From Nocardia sp. NBC_01730 (lineage in GTDB: Bacteria; Actinomycetota; Actinomycetes; Mycobacteriales; Mycobacteriaceae), in contig NZ_CP109162.1 in NCBI RefSeq assembly GCF_035920445.1, positions 7,130,001 to 7,194,000 of the forward strand: a stretch of 64,000 nt of DNA. Direction: 5' to 3'. This document shows positions 27,681 through 35,909 of this stretch, piece after piece. The notes beneath the pieces are model-generated. The model did not search any database. It was not told the origin of the DNA and saw only the letters and a program-made list of their open reading frames with translations. Numbering within the stretch: the first letter of the stretch is position 1; every line of letters starts with the position of its first letter. The position numbers and the translations under genes are program-made.

Positions 27681-27779
27681 TCGGTCCTCCTCAACGATGT
27701 CGAACGCCCCCACCGACGAGCTTTCGGGGAAAATCTAGCAAGCGAAAGCCGGGGGTTCGACCTGTACCCGGCGCGGGGC

Positions 27780-28976
27780 TCAACGCCCATAGGCCAACAG
27801 CTTGTACTGCGCCGCGGTCTTTTGCTGCAGGTCTTGGACGTTGTTGCTGCTCACCTGGGCTACATAGCGATCGAAGGCGAAGTAGCACACCGGCTTGTCC
27901 AACGGTGACTTGCTCGGTCCTTTTTTCGGCTTGAAGCATTTGGCTTCCGGCAGGTTCGCCGGACTGTCCAACTTGTCGTACTCGGCCGAGACCGGTGCCG
28001 AGATCGCGGCCAGCAGCCGGGTCGTGCCCGCCGAATCCTTGGCCCGCAGGACCACCGCTCCGACGGCCGCGGCATAGTCGACACCGGCGTCCGCGTACGC
28101 GGAGCGCGCCGAATTCGGGTCCTGCTCCGAATGCAGCAGTGCCTGCGCCGGATACACCCCCGACGGGTCGGAACCGTCGACCGGCTTGTTGTTGTCGTCG
28201 AGCGGCACTGTCCGGCTGAGCATCCCGTCCACGTCGAGCGGTAGTGCGGATATCTTGTCGATCGGTGTCGGTGTGTACTGCCGGAGCATGTCGATGAGCT
28301 TGTCGAACGAGCGCCCGGTGAGATCGGCGGGAGGGCCGGGAGCGAAGGGGCGGCTGATCGGGTCGTTGATCTGGACCAGCAGCGCCATCTCGCCGTGCGC
28401 GAGCCCGGTGCTCAGAAAATTGGTGCCGAACTCGGTGTGGGCATTGTGCCTGGCTCTGGCCGCCGGATAGCCGGGAATGGAGATGCTGTCACCCGGAACA
28501 CGCTCGATGAGCTCCTTGACCGCCGCGGAGGCGTGGCTTTCATCGGAGAAGCGGAGAACGTAGATGAGCACCTCGCTGCCGATGCCGAATTCTTTCCTCC
28601 GTTGTCCTTGCGTGTACCACCCCGTCACCAGGCCGGGCGCGACCGCATCGAATTCACTGCGGTCCACCGCTTTCAGCGAGGGCGGCGACTTCGGAGTGGT
28701 CGCGTGCGTGCGGTATGGATTTTGGTAGATGTATCGGTTGTCGATGTCCGACACGAGTGGTGTTGCGGCACCGATGCGTATCGCTTCGCGCGCGGCTCCG
28801 GATTGGTCGGTCCTGAACCGCTCGATGTCGATCGGCGCCGTCGGGTAGCTGCCCGAATCCAATTTCGTGACATCGACTCGCTGGACGTCGGCCTGCTCGG
28901 TGGTGTCACCCCCGCAGGCGCTGGTCGCGAAGACACACGCGATGAGCGCCGCGCACGTCAGGCTTCGTATCCGCAT
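27780..28976 (-). CDS. DUF7373-like lipoprotein, paralogue 1
   Basis: Secreted lipoprotein of 398 residues; lipobox Cys21 (ATSACGG). It shares with the three upstream genes an N-terminal motif (VDVTKLDSGSYPTAP), a central LPLDVDGMLSRT motif and a C-terminal TAAQYKLLA tail. These recurring blocks define a paralogous family resembling the DUF7373 lipoproteins of Nocardia. Two C-terminal cysteines (AKCF and PVCYFAFDRYVAQV) probably pair. It starts 7 nt after the preceding gene and is 99 nt before the kinase gene. Function unknown. Confidence 0.8.
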   Translation of the reverse strand: MRIRSLTCAALIACVFATSACGGDTTEQADVQRVDVTKLDSGSYPTAPIDIERFRTDQSGAAREAIRIGAATPLVSDIDNRYIYQNPYRTHATTPKSPPSLKAVDRSEFDAVAPGLVTGWYTQGQRRKEFGIGSEVLIYVLRFSDESHASAAVKELIERVPGDSISIPGYPAARARHNAHTEFGTNFLSTGLAHGEMALLVQINDPISRPFAPGPPADLTGRSFDKLIDMLRQYTPTPIDKISALPLDVDGMLSRTVPLDDNNKPVDGSDPSGVYPAQALLHSEQDPNSARSAYADAGVDYAAAVGAVVLRAKDSAGTTRLLAAISAPVSAEYDKLDSPANLPEAKCFKPKKGPSKSPLDKPVCYFAFDRYVAQVSSNNVQDLQQKTAAQYKLLAYGR

Positions 28977-28982
28977 CGATGA

Positions 28983-30188
28983 TCACCCACTCTTCGCGAG
29001 AATCGAGTACTGAGCGGCGGTCCGTTCCAGCAACTGCCGGTCGACCCGGCTGATATCGGGAAATTGGGAGACCACCACGGCGACGTATCGGTCGTACACG
29101 ATGACGCACAGACCCTTGTTCAAACGGTTGATATCCCGGAAGTCCAACTTCAGGCACCGTGTGTCGGCGAGGCCGGGCGGCGGATCGACGACCTCGTCGT
29201 TCTTCTCCGGTTTGGCGAGAGCCGCCTGGAGGCGGAATGCGGAGGGAAGGTCGCGCGTCCGATACACCGTTCCGCTCTGGCGGCCGATCAGGTCGACGCC
29301 GCCCTCTTCGAACGCTGTGCGCACCTCGATCGGATTGCGTTCGAAGTGCAGAATTCCAGAGGGCTGATAAGGGCCGAAATCGTCTCGGCCGAAGAAGGGG
29401 TCGCTGTAGTCCTTCGCCGAGGGCGCGGCGCGGCGCATGATTCCGTCCGGGTCGAGGGGCAGGTCGAGCAGGTCGTCGAGCGGAACCGGCTGCTGCTTGT
29501 CCAGTTCGGCGATCTGCCGATCGATCGTCTTCTTCAGGACGCTCGCGAGCGCGTCCTTGTTCGGCTCGGGTACTCCGGCATTGGCCGTGATGACGTACGG
29601 GCCGTGCTGGAGGAACACAATGGCGGCCAGGTCGTTTCCCGAGGTCGACCTGGCGTCGGGATATCCATCGATCGGAACGGGATGTCTGCCCGGCTCCTCG
29701 TTGGTGATCCGGTCGAACTCATCCGCGGCGTTCCTGCTGTCGGTCTCGGTCGGAAAACGAAGTATCGAGATGATCAATTTCTTTGTGCTGCGCAGATTTC
29801 CGTTGGTCCGCGAGACATAGGCGCCTGCCAGCACGTTGTACTTCTCGCCTACCACCTGGTACTTCTCCGGGAACGCCCCCGGGTTGACCATGCTCAGCGG
29901 TGTCGCGATCAGCTTGACGTAGCCCACGTCGGTGAGATCGCTGTCGACGTCGAACGGCTGCACCAGATAGTTCAGCATCCGGCGGGCTTCGATGAAGCGG
30001 ACATCGTTCGCGGAGGTGATCCGCGGGTTGTACGCGGTGGGCTCGGTGGCCAGCGCTCCGGTTTTCAGGATCGTCAGATCCACTGGCGACATACCGGGCT
30101 GTGGATTGCCGTCGACTGTGCTGGAGCATCCCGCGGCCAAGACGATCGAGCTGGCGAGTATCGCGAAAGTCCGAAGTCTGTACCTCAC
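28983..30188 (-). CDS. DUF7373-like lipoprotein, paralogue 2
   Basis: 401 residues, lipobox Cys21 (IVLAAGCSS). Shared family blocks: VDLTILKTG near the mature N-terminus, LPLDPDGIMRRA in the middle, the cysteine pair TRCLKL/GLCVIVYDRYVAVV and the terminal TAAQYSILA. GTG start with GAGGGG six nt upstream. Only 10 nt separate it from paralogue 3, so they are co-transcribed. Function unknown; probably anchored in the outer face of the cytoplasmic membrane. Confidence 0.8.
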   Translation of the reverse strand: MRYRLRTFAILASSIVLAAGCSSTVDGNPQPGMSPVDLTILKTGALATEPTAYNPRITSANDVRFIEARRMLNYLVQPFDVDSDLTDVGYVKLIATPLSMVNPGAFPEKYQVVGEKYNVLAGAYVSRTNGNLRSTKKLIISILRFPTETDSRNAADEFDRITNEEPGRHPVPIDGYPDARSTSGNDLAAIVFLQHGPYVITANAGVPEPNKDALASVLKKTIDRQIAELDKQQPVPLDDLLDLPLDPDGIMRRAAPSAKDYSDPFFGRDDFGPYQPSGILHFERNPIEVRTAFEEGGVDLIGRQSGTVYRTRDLPSAFRLQAALAKPEKNDEVVDPPPGLADTRCLKLDFRDINRLNKGLCVIVYDRYVAVVVSQFPDISRVDRQLLERTAAQYSILAKSG

Positions 30189-30198
30189 TCGGGCCCCC

Positions 30199-31419
30199 TC
30201 ATTTACTCGTCAACAGCGCGTACTGTGCGGAGACCTTCTGGTGCAGGTCCTGCAACTGCTTTCCGAATGCCTGCACCGTGTATCGATCGACCTGGAAGAC
30301 GCACAGGTTCATAGCGACTGCCTGAGTGCTCGCCGCGATGTCCGCGTAGCACTCGACGTGGTCGCCGAGCCCGGTCGGCGCCCCGACCAGCTTCTGGTCG
30401 GATTTCAGCTGTTTCGACGGTTGCCAGGCTGCCCATAGATCATCAGCGCCCTGTCGCGTCTTGCTACGGAAGACCACGGCGTCGCCGAACGAGACGAGAT
30501 CGACTCCGCTCTTTTCGAGGGTCGCCAGGGAGTTCTGCGTGCCGTCCATCAGAGACATCACGCCACGACCGGCATATACCCCGTCGGGATCGGCGCGGAT
30601 CGGTGATTCCGGATTGCTCGGAATCGTCCGCGCGAGCAGCCCTCCCGGGTCCAGTGGGACCTGCGGGAGTTCGTCGGAGGGGGTCGGCCGGAACGTGGCG
30701 AGCAGCGGGATCTGTACGTCGAGCATCTTCTCGACCTGGGCGGTCAGAGCGGGGAGATCGGGCGCGGAGGTGTCGTCCTCCACCTTGATGTAGACGACGT
30801 ACCGGTCGTGGACGGTCCAGGAACCGAGCGACGACACGTCCGGACGCCAATGTGCCGTCGTATTCGGGTGTTTCGTGATCGCGACCGGCTGGTTGTCGCG
30901 GTTGTAGGTGAAGTCGTCGTGCTCGAGCGTCGGGCCGACTGTCATGGCGGTCTCGGCGTCAGGGAACATCATGACCGCCAGGCTGAGCGTGCGCCTCGGT
31001 GCCTCCCGCGGGCCCCCGGTGCTCCACGCGTTGACCCAGCCTGCGACGAGATCCTTCGCGACCTCGTCGAAGGTGTCGTTGATGACCAGCTTCCCCAGCG
31101 ACCTCTGGTTGTAGACGATGTGTGGCCGCAGCGACCAGGTATCTTCGACGTAGGTGGGGTCGGCCTCGAACGGCAATGCCACGAAGTCGGCGAGCCGCTG
31201 CGATTCGCGCGCGCGTGCCTGTTTCTCGTTCTTGGCGTTGCCGATCTCGCGCGGCTTGGTCTGATAGTTCCCGACATCCAACGTGGCCGGATCCGGCTGC
31301 ACCCGCTCGGCCCGGCCCGGCACAGTCGAACCACATGCGCCGACACCGACGGCCAGCATTCCCGACATGATCAGGGCATATGCGGTTCGGAGCGGCATCG
31401 GTCTCGCGGCAAACTGCAA
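30199..31419 (-). CDS. DUF7373-like lipoprotein, paralogue 3
   Basis: 406 residues; lipobox Cys29 (VGVGACGS). Family blocks: DPATLDVGNYQTKP, VPLDPGGLLARTIPS, the pair VECYADI/NLCVFQVDRYTVQAF and the terminal SAQYALLTS. The TTG at 31419 is preferred because GGGGAGGG lies directly upstream, whereas the ATG 21 nt later has no ribosome site. It lies 97 nt downstream of paralogue 4 and 10 nt upstream of paralogue 2. Confidence 0.8.
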   Translation of the reverse strand: MQFAARPMPLRTAYALIMSGMLAVGVGACGSTVPGRAERVQPDPATLDVGNYQTKPREIGNAKNEKQARARESQRLADFVALPFEADPTYVEDTWSLRPHIVYNQRSLGKLVINDTFDEVAKDLVAGWVNAWSTGGPREAPRRTLSLAVMMFPDAETAMTVGPTLEHDDFTYNRDNQPVAITKHPNTTAHWRPDVSSLGSWTVHDRYVVYIKVEDDTSAPDLPALTAQVEKMLDVQIPLLATFRPTPSDELPQVPLDPGGLLARTIPSNPESPIRADPDGVYAGRGVMSLMDGTQNSLATLEKSGVDLVSFGDAVVFRSKTRQGADDLWAAWQPSKQLKSDQKLVGAPTGLGDHVECYADIAASTQAVAMNLCVFQVDRYTVQAFGKQLQDLHQKVSAQYALLTSK

Positions 31420-31516
31420 CGTCCCTCCCCAAAAGCCTTGCGTAGTCCCGCGGATTGTACTTCACCGGTCCCCGCCAGCCCGGACCGAACGGTCTGCGGA
31501 CATCGGTCTGCGCGGG

Positions 31517-32722
31517 TCAGAAACTATTCGCCAACAGCGCATACTCCGCGGCGACCTGCTGCCGCACGTCCGGTTCCTTATCACTGGTGACGACGCCGAC
31601 GTACCGTTTGTAGGCGACGTAGCAGCGGTACTTGTACTCCCGGTTCGGGTCGCCCTTGCTGTTGAGCTGGAGGCACCTGGCACCGGGGACGTCCTTGGGG
31701 GCGCCGAGGGTGTCGTAATGCCCGCCTTCGCTTTCCAGCAGACCGGTGGCCAGTTTCTGTGCGGCGGCCGCGTCACGGGTGCGGGCGACGTAGTCGTCGT
31801 CGACGATGGCGGTGTGGTCGACGCCCGCGTCCTCGATCAGGCGCAGGTGTGCGTCCTCGTCGTCGGCGCGATGGACGGTGTGGTCGGCGCCGTAGACGGC
31901 GAAGGTCGCCGGATCGGGGGTACGGCTCTTGCGGTCGGCGACGGCGACGCGCGCGAGCAGTCCGTCGGGGTCGACCTGCAGGGCGTCGAGCTTGTTCGCG
32001 GGGGTCGGGGTGAACGTGTCCAGCTGCGCGACCTGCGCGGCGAGGGTCTTGTCGATCCAGCTCACCAGGTCGGTGCTGTCGGCACGGGGTCGTTGGATGA
32101 ACAAGGAGATGACGAATTCCTTGTAGGCCATGAAGGTGCCGACGGTAGGAACGCCGGGACGCCAATGGATGTAGGCGTCGGGGTACTTGGTCGACGAGAG
32201 CTTGCGGTTCTCCGGCGACACGGCGATGTCCACATCCTCGAGTTCACGAGCGGTGAGCCTCGCGTCGGCCTCGTCGGGGAAGCGGAACACGGCGTCGGTG
32301 ATCGCGGTGGCGTCGGGGGACGGGTTGGTCTGGCCGGCGGGGTCGGGGCGGTCGGCGCCGCTGGCGGCGTAACCGACGATCAGCTTGCGGTTGTCGAAAA
32401 CCGGCTTGGAGACCTTGGCGACGAAGTCGAGCGCCTGCTCGGCGTCGGCGACCACGGTGCTGCCCCGTCCGACTTTCAGTGCCGGATCGATGCGTACGGT
32501 CGGGACCACCGCGTCGGACATCCGCATGCCTTCGAGCAGCGCGCCCTTGCCTGCGGAGTCCTGGTCGTACCGGTGCCGGTCCACGGGATAGGTGCCGACC
32601 TCCAGCTTTCGCACGTCGATCTCCCCTGCGGTGGGCGTACCGTGCACGCTGGCGCAGCCGGTGAGCAGTCCTGCCCATGCCAGGCAATACGCGGTGAGCG
32701 CAATGCGTTTGGTCCGAACCAT
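31517..32722 (-). CDS. DUF7373-like lipoprotein, paralogue 4 (first of the cluster)
   Basis: 401 residues; lipobox Cys23 (LLTGCAS). Family blocks: IDVRKLEVGTYPVDRHRY, LQVDPDGLLARVAV, the pair ARCLQL/YRCYVAYKRYVGVV and AAEYALLANS at the end. ATG at 32722 has GAGGGG upstream; a longer open frame is antisense to the FHA gene and has no start signal. It is the first gene of the minus-strand cluster and divergent from the FHA protein gene, so the 145-bp gap should hold the main promoter of the lipoprotein-kinase series. Confidence 0.82.
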   Translation of the reverse strand: MVRTKRIALTAYCLAWAGLLTGCASVHGTPTAGEIDVRKLEVGTYPVDRHRYDQDSAGKGALLEGMRMSDAVVPTVRIDPALKVGRGSTVVADAEQALDFVAKVSKPVFDNRKLIVGYAASGADRPDPAGQTNPSPDATAITDAVFRFPDEADARLTARELEDVDIAVSPENRKLSSTKYPDAYIHWRPGVPTVGTFMAYKEFVISLFIQRPRADSTDLVSWIDKTLAAQVAQLDTFTPTPANKLDALQVDPDGLLARVAVADRKSRTPDPATFAVYGADHTVHRADDEDAHLRLIEDAGVDHTAIVDDDYVARTRDAAAAQKLATGLLESEGGHYDTLGAPKDVPGARCLQLNSKGDPNREYKYRCYVAYKRYVGVVTSDKEPDVRQQVAAEYALLANSF

Positions 32723-32867
32723 GACAGGCCCCTCGTTCCTCCCGTTGCTGACACTGAAGTTACCGGACGGACGCAGGGGAGGGGGACCGATAGCGCTCGG
32801 ATTGCAATACCCTTGTCTGCGTGACGACGACCCTGCACTGTGCCTTCGGCGGAGGCCGATACCGGTG
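32723..32867. promoter_or_regulatory. Divergent promoter region, lipoprotein cluster / FHA gene
   Basis: 145 bp between the divergent starts at 32722 and 32868. No operator-like palindrome was recognised. GGAGG at 32851-32855 is the ribosome site of the FHA gene. Confidence 0.5.
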
Positions 32868-34262
32868 ATGGATCGGCAGGTCGAGGTTGTCGTAGGTAGC
32901 CATGCCGTGGCCAGGGTCGTCGACGCGGTCATCGTTGTGGCGCACCGCGGACGGGCCAGGTTGACCCAGGATTCTCCGGCCGTCATCGCCCTCGAATCGT
33001 TGGCCGAACTGGTGCGTGCGGCGACCGATCAGGAGCCGAAGGGGCCGGGCGCCGTGGTGGCCCGGCAGGCGACCCGCTGGCTCATGAAACACGCCGAGCA
33101 GATCAGCCCGGGTGAGCCGATCGACTTCGGCATTCTCTCCGCCACCGAGAACGGAGGCGTGGCGATCTTCCTGCACGGTGCGGTCACGGCGGTGCTGGCC
33201 GGTGACGGCACGGTCGAGCTGTATCGCGGCAGCGGTGCTGCGTTCACGATCGATCGGGCCGCGGAGGTTCCCGCGCGGGCGGTCGCCCTGTTCGTCGACG
33301 ATGCGAAGGGCCGCATTCCGGATCTGCCGCCGGAGCGTGGCATCGGCTGGCTGGTCGAAGGTATCGCGCAGGCGGGCGGCGCCGTCGTCTGGTCCGACGG
33401 AGCGCGTGCCGGAACGCCCACGAACGGACGGGCGTCCCGCCGCGAGGGCACGCATCGCCGCGCCGAGGTGCCGCCGCTGCCGACCGCCCGCATCGAGCAC
33501 GAGCCGCCCGCCGACTCCGAGGTTCGGCAGTCGCTGGAACCCCAGCAAGCACACCGGCCCGAGCAGCCGCCGGAACCGCAGCAAGCGCCCGAGCCACAAC
33601 AAATGCCGCCGCCCCAGCCGCACCGGACGGCGCCGTCGACCGCGATGCACGACTCCGAGGCCGAGCAGGAGCCGATCGATCCGCACGACGCGCCGACCCA
33701 GCTCGGCGGCACCAACCCCGCTCCGCTGCCCGACTCGGATCTGCAGCGCCGCCTGGAGGCGACCGCGCGGACCACGGCGCTCACCGTCAAGGTGCTGGGA
33801 TTCAAGTGCGCGCGAGCGCATCCCACTGATCCGCGCGCCGCGTTCTGCACCGTGTGCGGCATGCCGGTCGACCAGACGCAGGGGCTGATCGAAGTGGTCC
33901 GCCCGCCACTGGGCATGCTGATTCTCGATGACGGCACGACCTACCTGCTGGCCGCGGACGCGGTGATCGGCCGCGACCCGGAGCATTCCGCGGCGGCCGA
34001 GCACGGACTCGTTCCGCTGCGGGTGGACGACTCCTCCGGCGGCATGTCGCGCGCGCACGCCGAGATCCGACTCGTGAACTGGGACGTGACCGTGGTGGAT
34101 CGCGGTTCGACCAACGGCACCCGCACCCGCTTGCCCGGTTACCGCGACTGGGTGCGCTTGGCCCCGAACCAGTCCATGGTGCTGATCCCCGGCACTGAAA
34201 TCATGCTCGGCAACCGCGTGCTCCGCTTCGAACACGCGGCCCCGCCACCGTTCGGCCGCTGA
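32868..34262 (+). CDS. FHA-domain protein with zinc-ribbon-like motif
   Basis: Cytosolic protein of 464 residues. N-terminal domain (about 1-175) of unknown fold, a long Pro/Gln-rich linker (about 200-285), a CxxxH...CxxC segment (CARAHPTDPRAAFCTVC) that could bind zinc, and a C-terminal FHA domain (about 360-455) with GRDPE, SRAHAEI and DRGSTNGT, the phosphothreonine-binding loop residues. ATG 32868 or the adjacent GTG 32865 are equally possible starts; GGAGG fits the GTG better. Divergent from the lipoprotein-kinase series, so it is a probable reader of Thr phosphorylation by that kinase. Confidence 0.85.
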   Translation: MDRQVEVVVGSHAVARVVDAVIVVAHRGRARLTQDSPAVIALESLAELVRAATDQEPKGPGAVVARQATRWLMKHAEQISPGEPIDFGILSATENGGVAIFLHGAVTAVLAGDGTVELYRGSGAAFTIDRAAEVPARAVALFVDDAKGRIPDLPPERGIGWLVEGIAQAGGAVVWSDGARAGTPTNGRASRREGTHRRAEVPPLPTARIEHEPPADSEVRQSLEPQQAHRPEQPPEPQQAPEPQQMPPPQPHRTAPSTAMHDSEAEQEPIDPHDAPTQLGGTNPAPLPDSDLQRRLEATARTTALTVKVLGFKCARAHPTDPRAAFCTVCGMPVDQTQGLIEVVRPPLGMLILDDGTTYLLAADAVIGRDPEHSAAAEHGLVPLRVDDSSGGMSRAHAEIRLVNWDVTVVDRGSTNGTRTRLPGYRDWVRLAPNQSMVLIPGTEIMLGNRVLRFEHAAPPPFGR

Positions 34263-34278
34263 CACGCGGGGGAAGCCC

Positions 34279-34362
34279 GGAACGAAGTTCTGAATCCCCC
34301 GGAACGAAGTTCTGAATCCCCCGGAACGAAGTTCTGAATCCCCCGGAACGAAGTTCTGAATC
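34279..34362. repeat. 22-bp tandem repeat, 3.8 copies, palindromic core
   Basis: Four head-to-tail units starting at 34279, 34301, 34323 and 34345; the last is cut after 18 bases at the metallopeptidase stop codon. Each unit contains the perfect inverted repeat GAAC-GAA-GTTC followed by TGAATC and a C-tract. The array fills most of the 99 bp between two convergent genes. There are no spacers, so it is not CRISPR-like. It may form hairpins that terminate both genes or bind a protein. Confidence 0.9.
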
Positions 34363-35801
34363 TACGAGTAGCGAGCCATACAGGTGTTCTGCCCGCCGAG
34401 AACGCCGGCCCGGAACGCGTCCACCCTGGCGAAACCGCTCGGCACGGTCTTGCCCTCGGCGTCGCTGGCGGCCAGTCCGTCGCTGAGCAAGCCCGAGACG
34501 GCCTCGTCGAGATCACCTGCGGCGAGCTTGATGTCGCCCTGGTTCACGGGACGTCCGGTCTCCGCGAGCTTTCCGGTGACCACCCCGGAAAGGCACGCCG
34601 CGCGCAGTCCGGCCTTCGGACCGACGAGTTGCTGCTTGTGATTGCGCTGTACCGCCAGCGTGTATCGGGAGATGAACACCATGTAGCCGTTGTAGTCGCC
34701 GGTCACCTTGACCGGTAGCGGCTCATCCGGGTCCGAGTTCACCGTGCCGCGTTGCGCAAGTCCGGGAATGTCCGTGGCGATGAGGTTCTTTGCCGCGCAA
34801 TAGGACACGGGTTCGGTCGTGACGCCGCTGCGGCAGTCGACTTTCGCCCCGCTGTAGTCGTAGGTCGGTTCCTCGGGTATCGGAAGGATCGCGGCTAACG
34901 CCTTGCTGAGTTCGATCAGATTGTTCTTGGTGATCTCGTACTCGCCCGACTCTCCGTCGAAGCTCGTCGGCAGAGTGCCGCGGCGTTGGTTGATCTCGTC
35001 GATGTCGATGCCCTTGCATGCTCGCGGTCCGTCGGTGAAGCCGACCTGGACGGCGGTGACCCGTTCGAAGGCGGAGCCGTGCACGCTCTCCGGGTCGTCA
35101 GGGTTGGAGTCGCGGATGGCGACGGTGGCGGCGAGCACCGAGTTGAGTCCGTCGGAGGTGTTGATCGTGAAGTGCGCGGCCTTGCCCTCGGCGACGTGCC
35201 GCATGAACGCGCCCGCGAAGCAGTCGGCCTGCTGCTCCTTGACGATCACCGGGTCCTTCGTGCCGACGATCTTGGCCATGGTCTGCACCGCGTGCCCGTA
35301 CTCGTGCGCGAGCACCATGACCACGGCCATCTTGCCGAAGGTCTCCTCCATGGTGGGAAGTAGGACCGACCGATCCCAGCCGATGGAATTGTCCAGTCGG
35401 CAGTAGGCGGCGTTCACCAGGTGGTAGGTGGACTCCTTGCAGAACTCGACCGCGTCGGTGCGCGGGGACTTCGCGCTCCAGGACAGCAGCTTGCCGACCG
35501 GCTTGAACTCACCCTGGAATTCCTTGCCGAATTCGTCGCGCCAGTAGGTCTGGATGTCGTCGACGGCGTTGAGCGCCAGCCTGTCCATCGCGCCGCCGTC
35601 GCCGTTCGTCGCGGTCAGTGTGCTGTCCGGGACGCTGTCGCGCGGTCCGCTCGGACCGCTGGTCGTGGGCAGCCCAGCGACCTTGAACGGGTCGTCGTAG
35701 ATGGAGACAGCCCTGCCGTCGACGAGCCTGGTGCAGCCTCCGACCAGCACCAGAACGGTCAGTATCACCGTAATAACCGCGGTCGCTTTGTATGTCGGCA
35801 A
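34362..35801 (-). CDS. Neutral zinc metallopeptidase, lipoprotein
   Basis: 479-residue exported zinc protease. Lipobox Cys23 (VLVGGCTR), then a peptidase domain with the zinc motif HEYGH at 166-170 and a downstream EQQAD segment (189-193) supplying the third ligand. This matches the bacterial neutral zinc metallopeptidase family (YpfJ-like). A C-terminal region of about 200 residues with paired cysteines is extra compared with the short family members. TTG start preceded by GGGGGAG. It is divergent from the FHA-ABC exporter gene. It could process surface or secreted proteins of the neighbouring ESX system, which is inference. Confidence 0.87.
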   Translation of the reverse strand: MPTYKATAVITVILTVLVLVGGCTRLVDGRAVSIYDDPFKVAGLPTTSGPSGPRDSVPDSTLTATNGDGGAMDRLALNAVDDIQTYWRDEFGKEFQGEFKPVGKLLSWSAKSPRTDAVEFCKESTYHLVNAAYCRLDNSIGWDRSVLLPTMEETFGKMAVVMVLAHEYGHAVQTMAKIVGTKDPVIVKEQQADCFAGAFMRHVAEGKAAHFTINTSDGLNSVLAATVAIRDSNPDDPESVHGSAFERVTAVQVGFTDGPRACKGIDIDEINQRRGTLPTSFDGESGEYEITKNNLIELSKALAAILPIPEEPTYDYSGAKVDCRSGVTTEPVSYCAAKNLIATDIPGLAQRGTVNSDPDEPLPVKVTGDYNGYMVFISRYTLAVQRNHKQQLVGPKAGLRAACLSGVVTGKLAETGRPVNQGDIKLAAGDLDEAVSGLLSDGLAASDAEGKTVPSGFARVDAFRAGVLGGQNTCMARYS

Positions 35802-35909
35802 GGCTCCCCCTGGTCGGCCGTTATCACGTTCACGTCGGTCGCCCGGATCGGGGCAAAAGGCGCGTCGGGGGCACCGCCGGTGTCCGGGTGATGGAATAGT
35901 ATCCGCTGC

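Noticed and set aside
31283-32824. 513-codon plus-strand frame over lipoprotein paralogue 4
   Set aside because: Antisense to a gene with a clear signal peptide, lipobox and shared family motifs.
34279-34362. CRISPR-like array
   Set aside because: Units are contiguous with no spacers.
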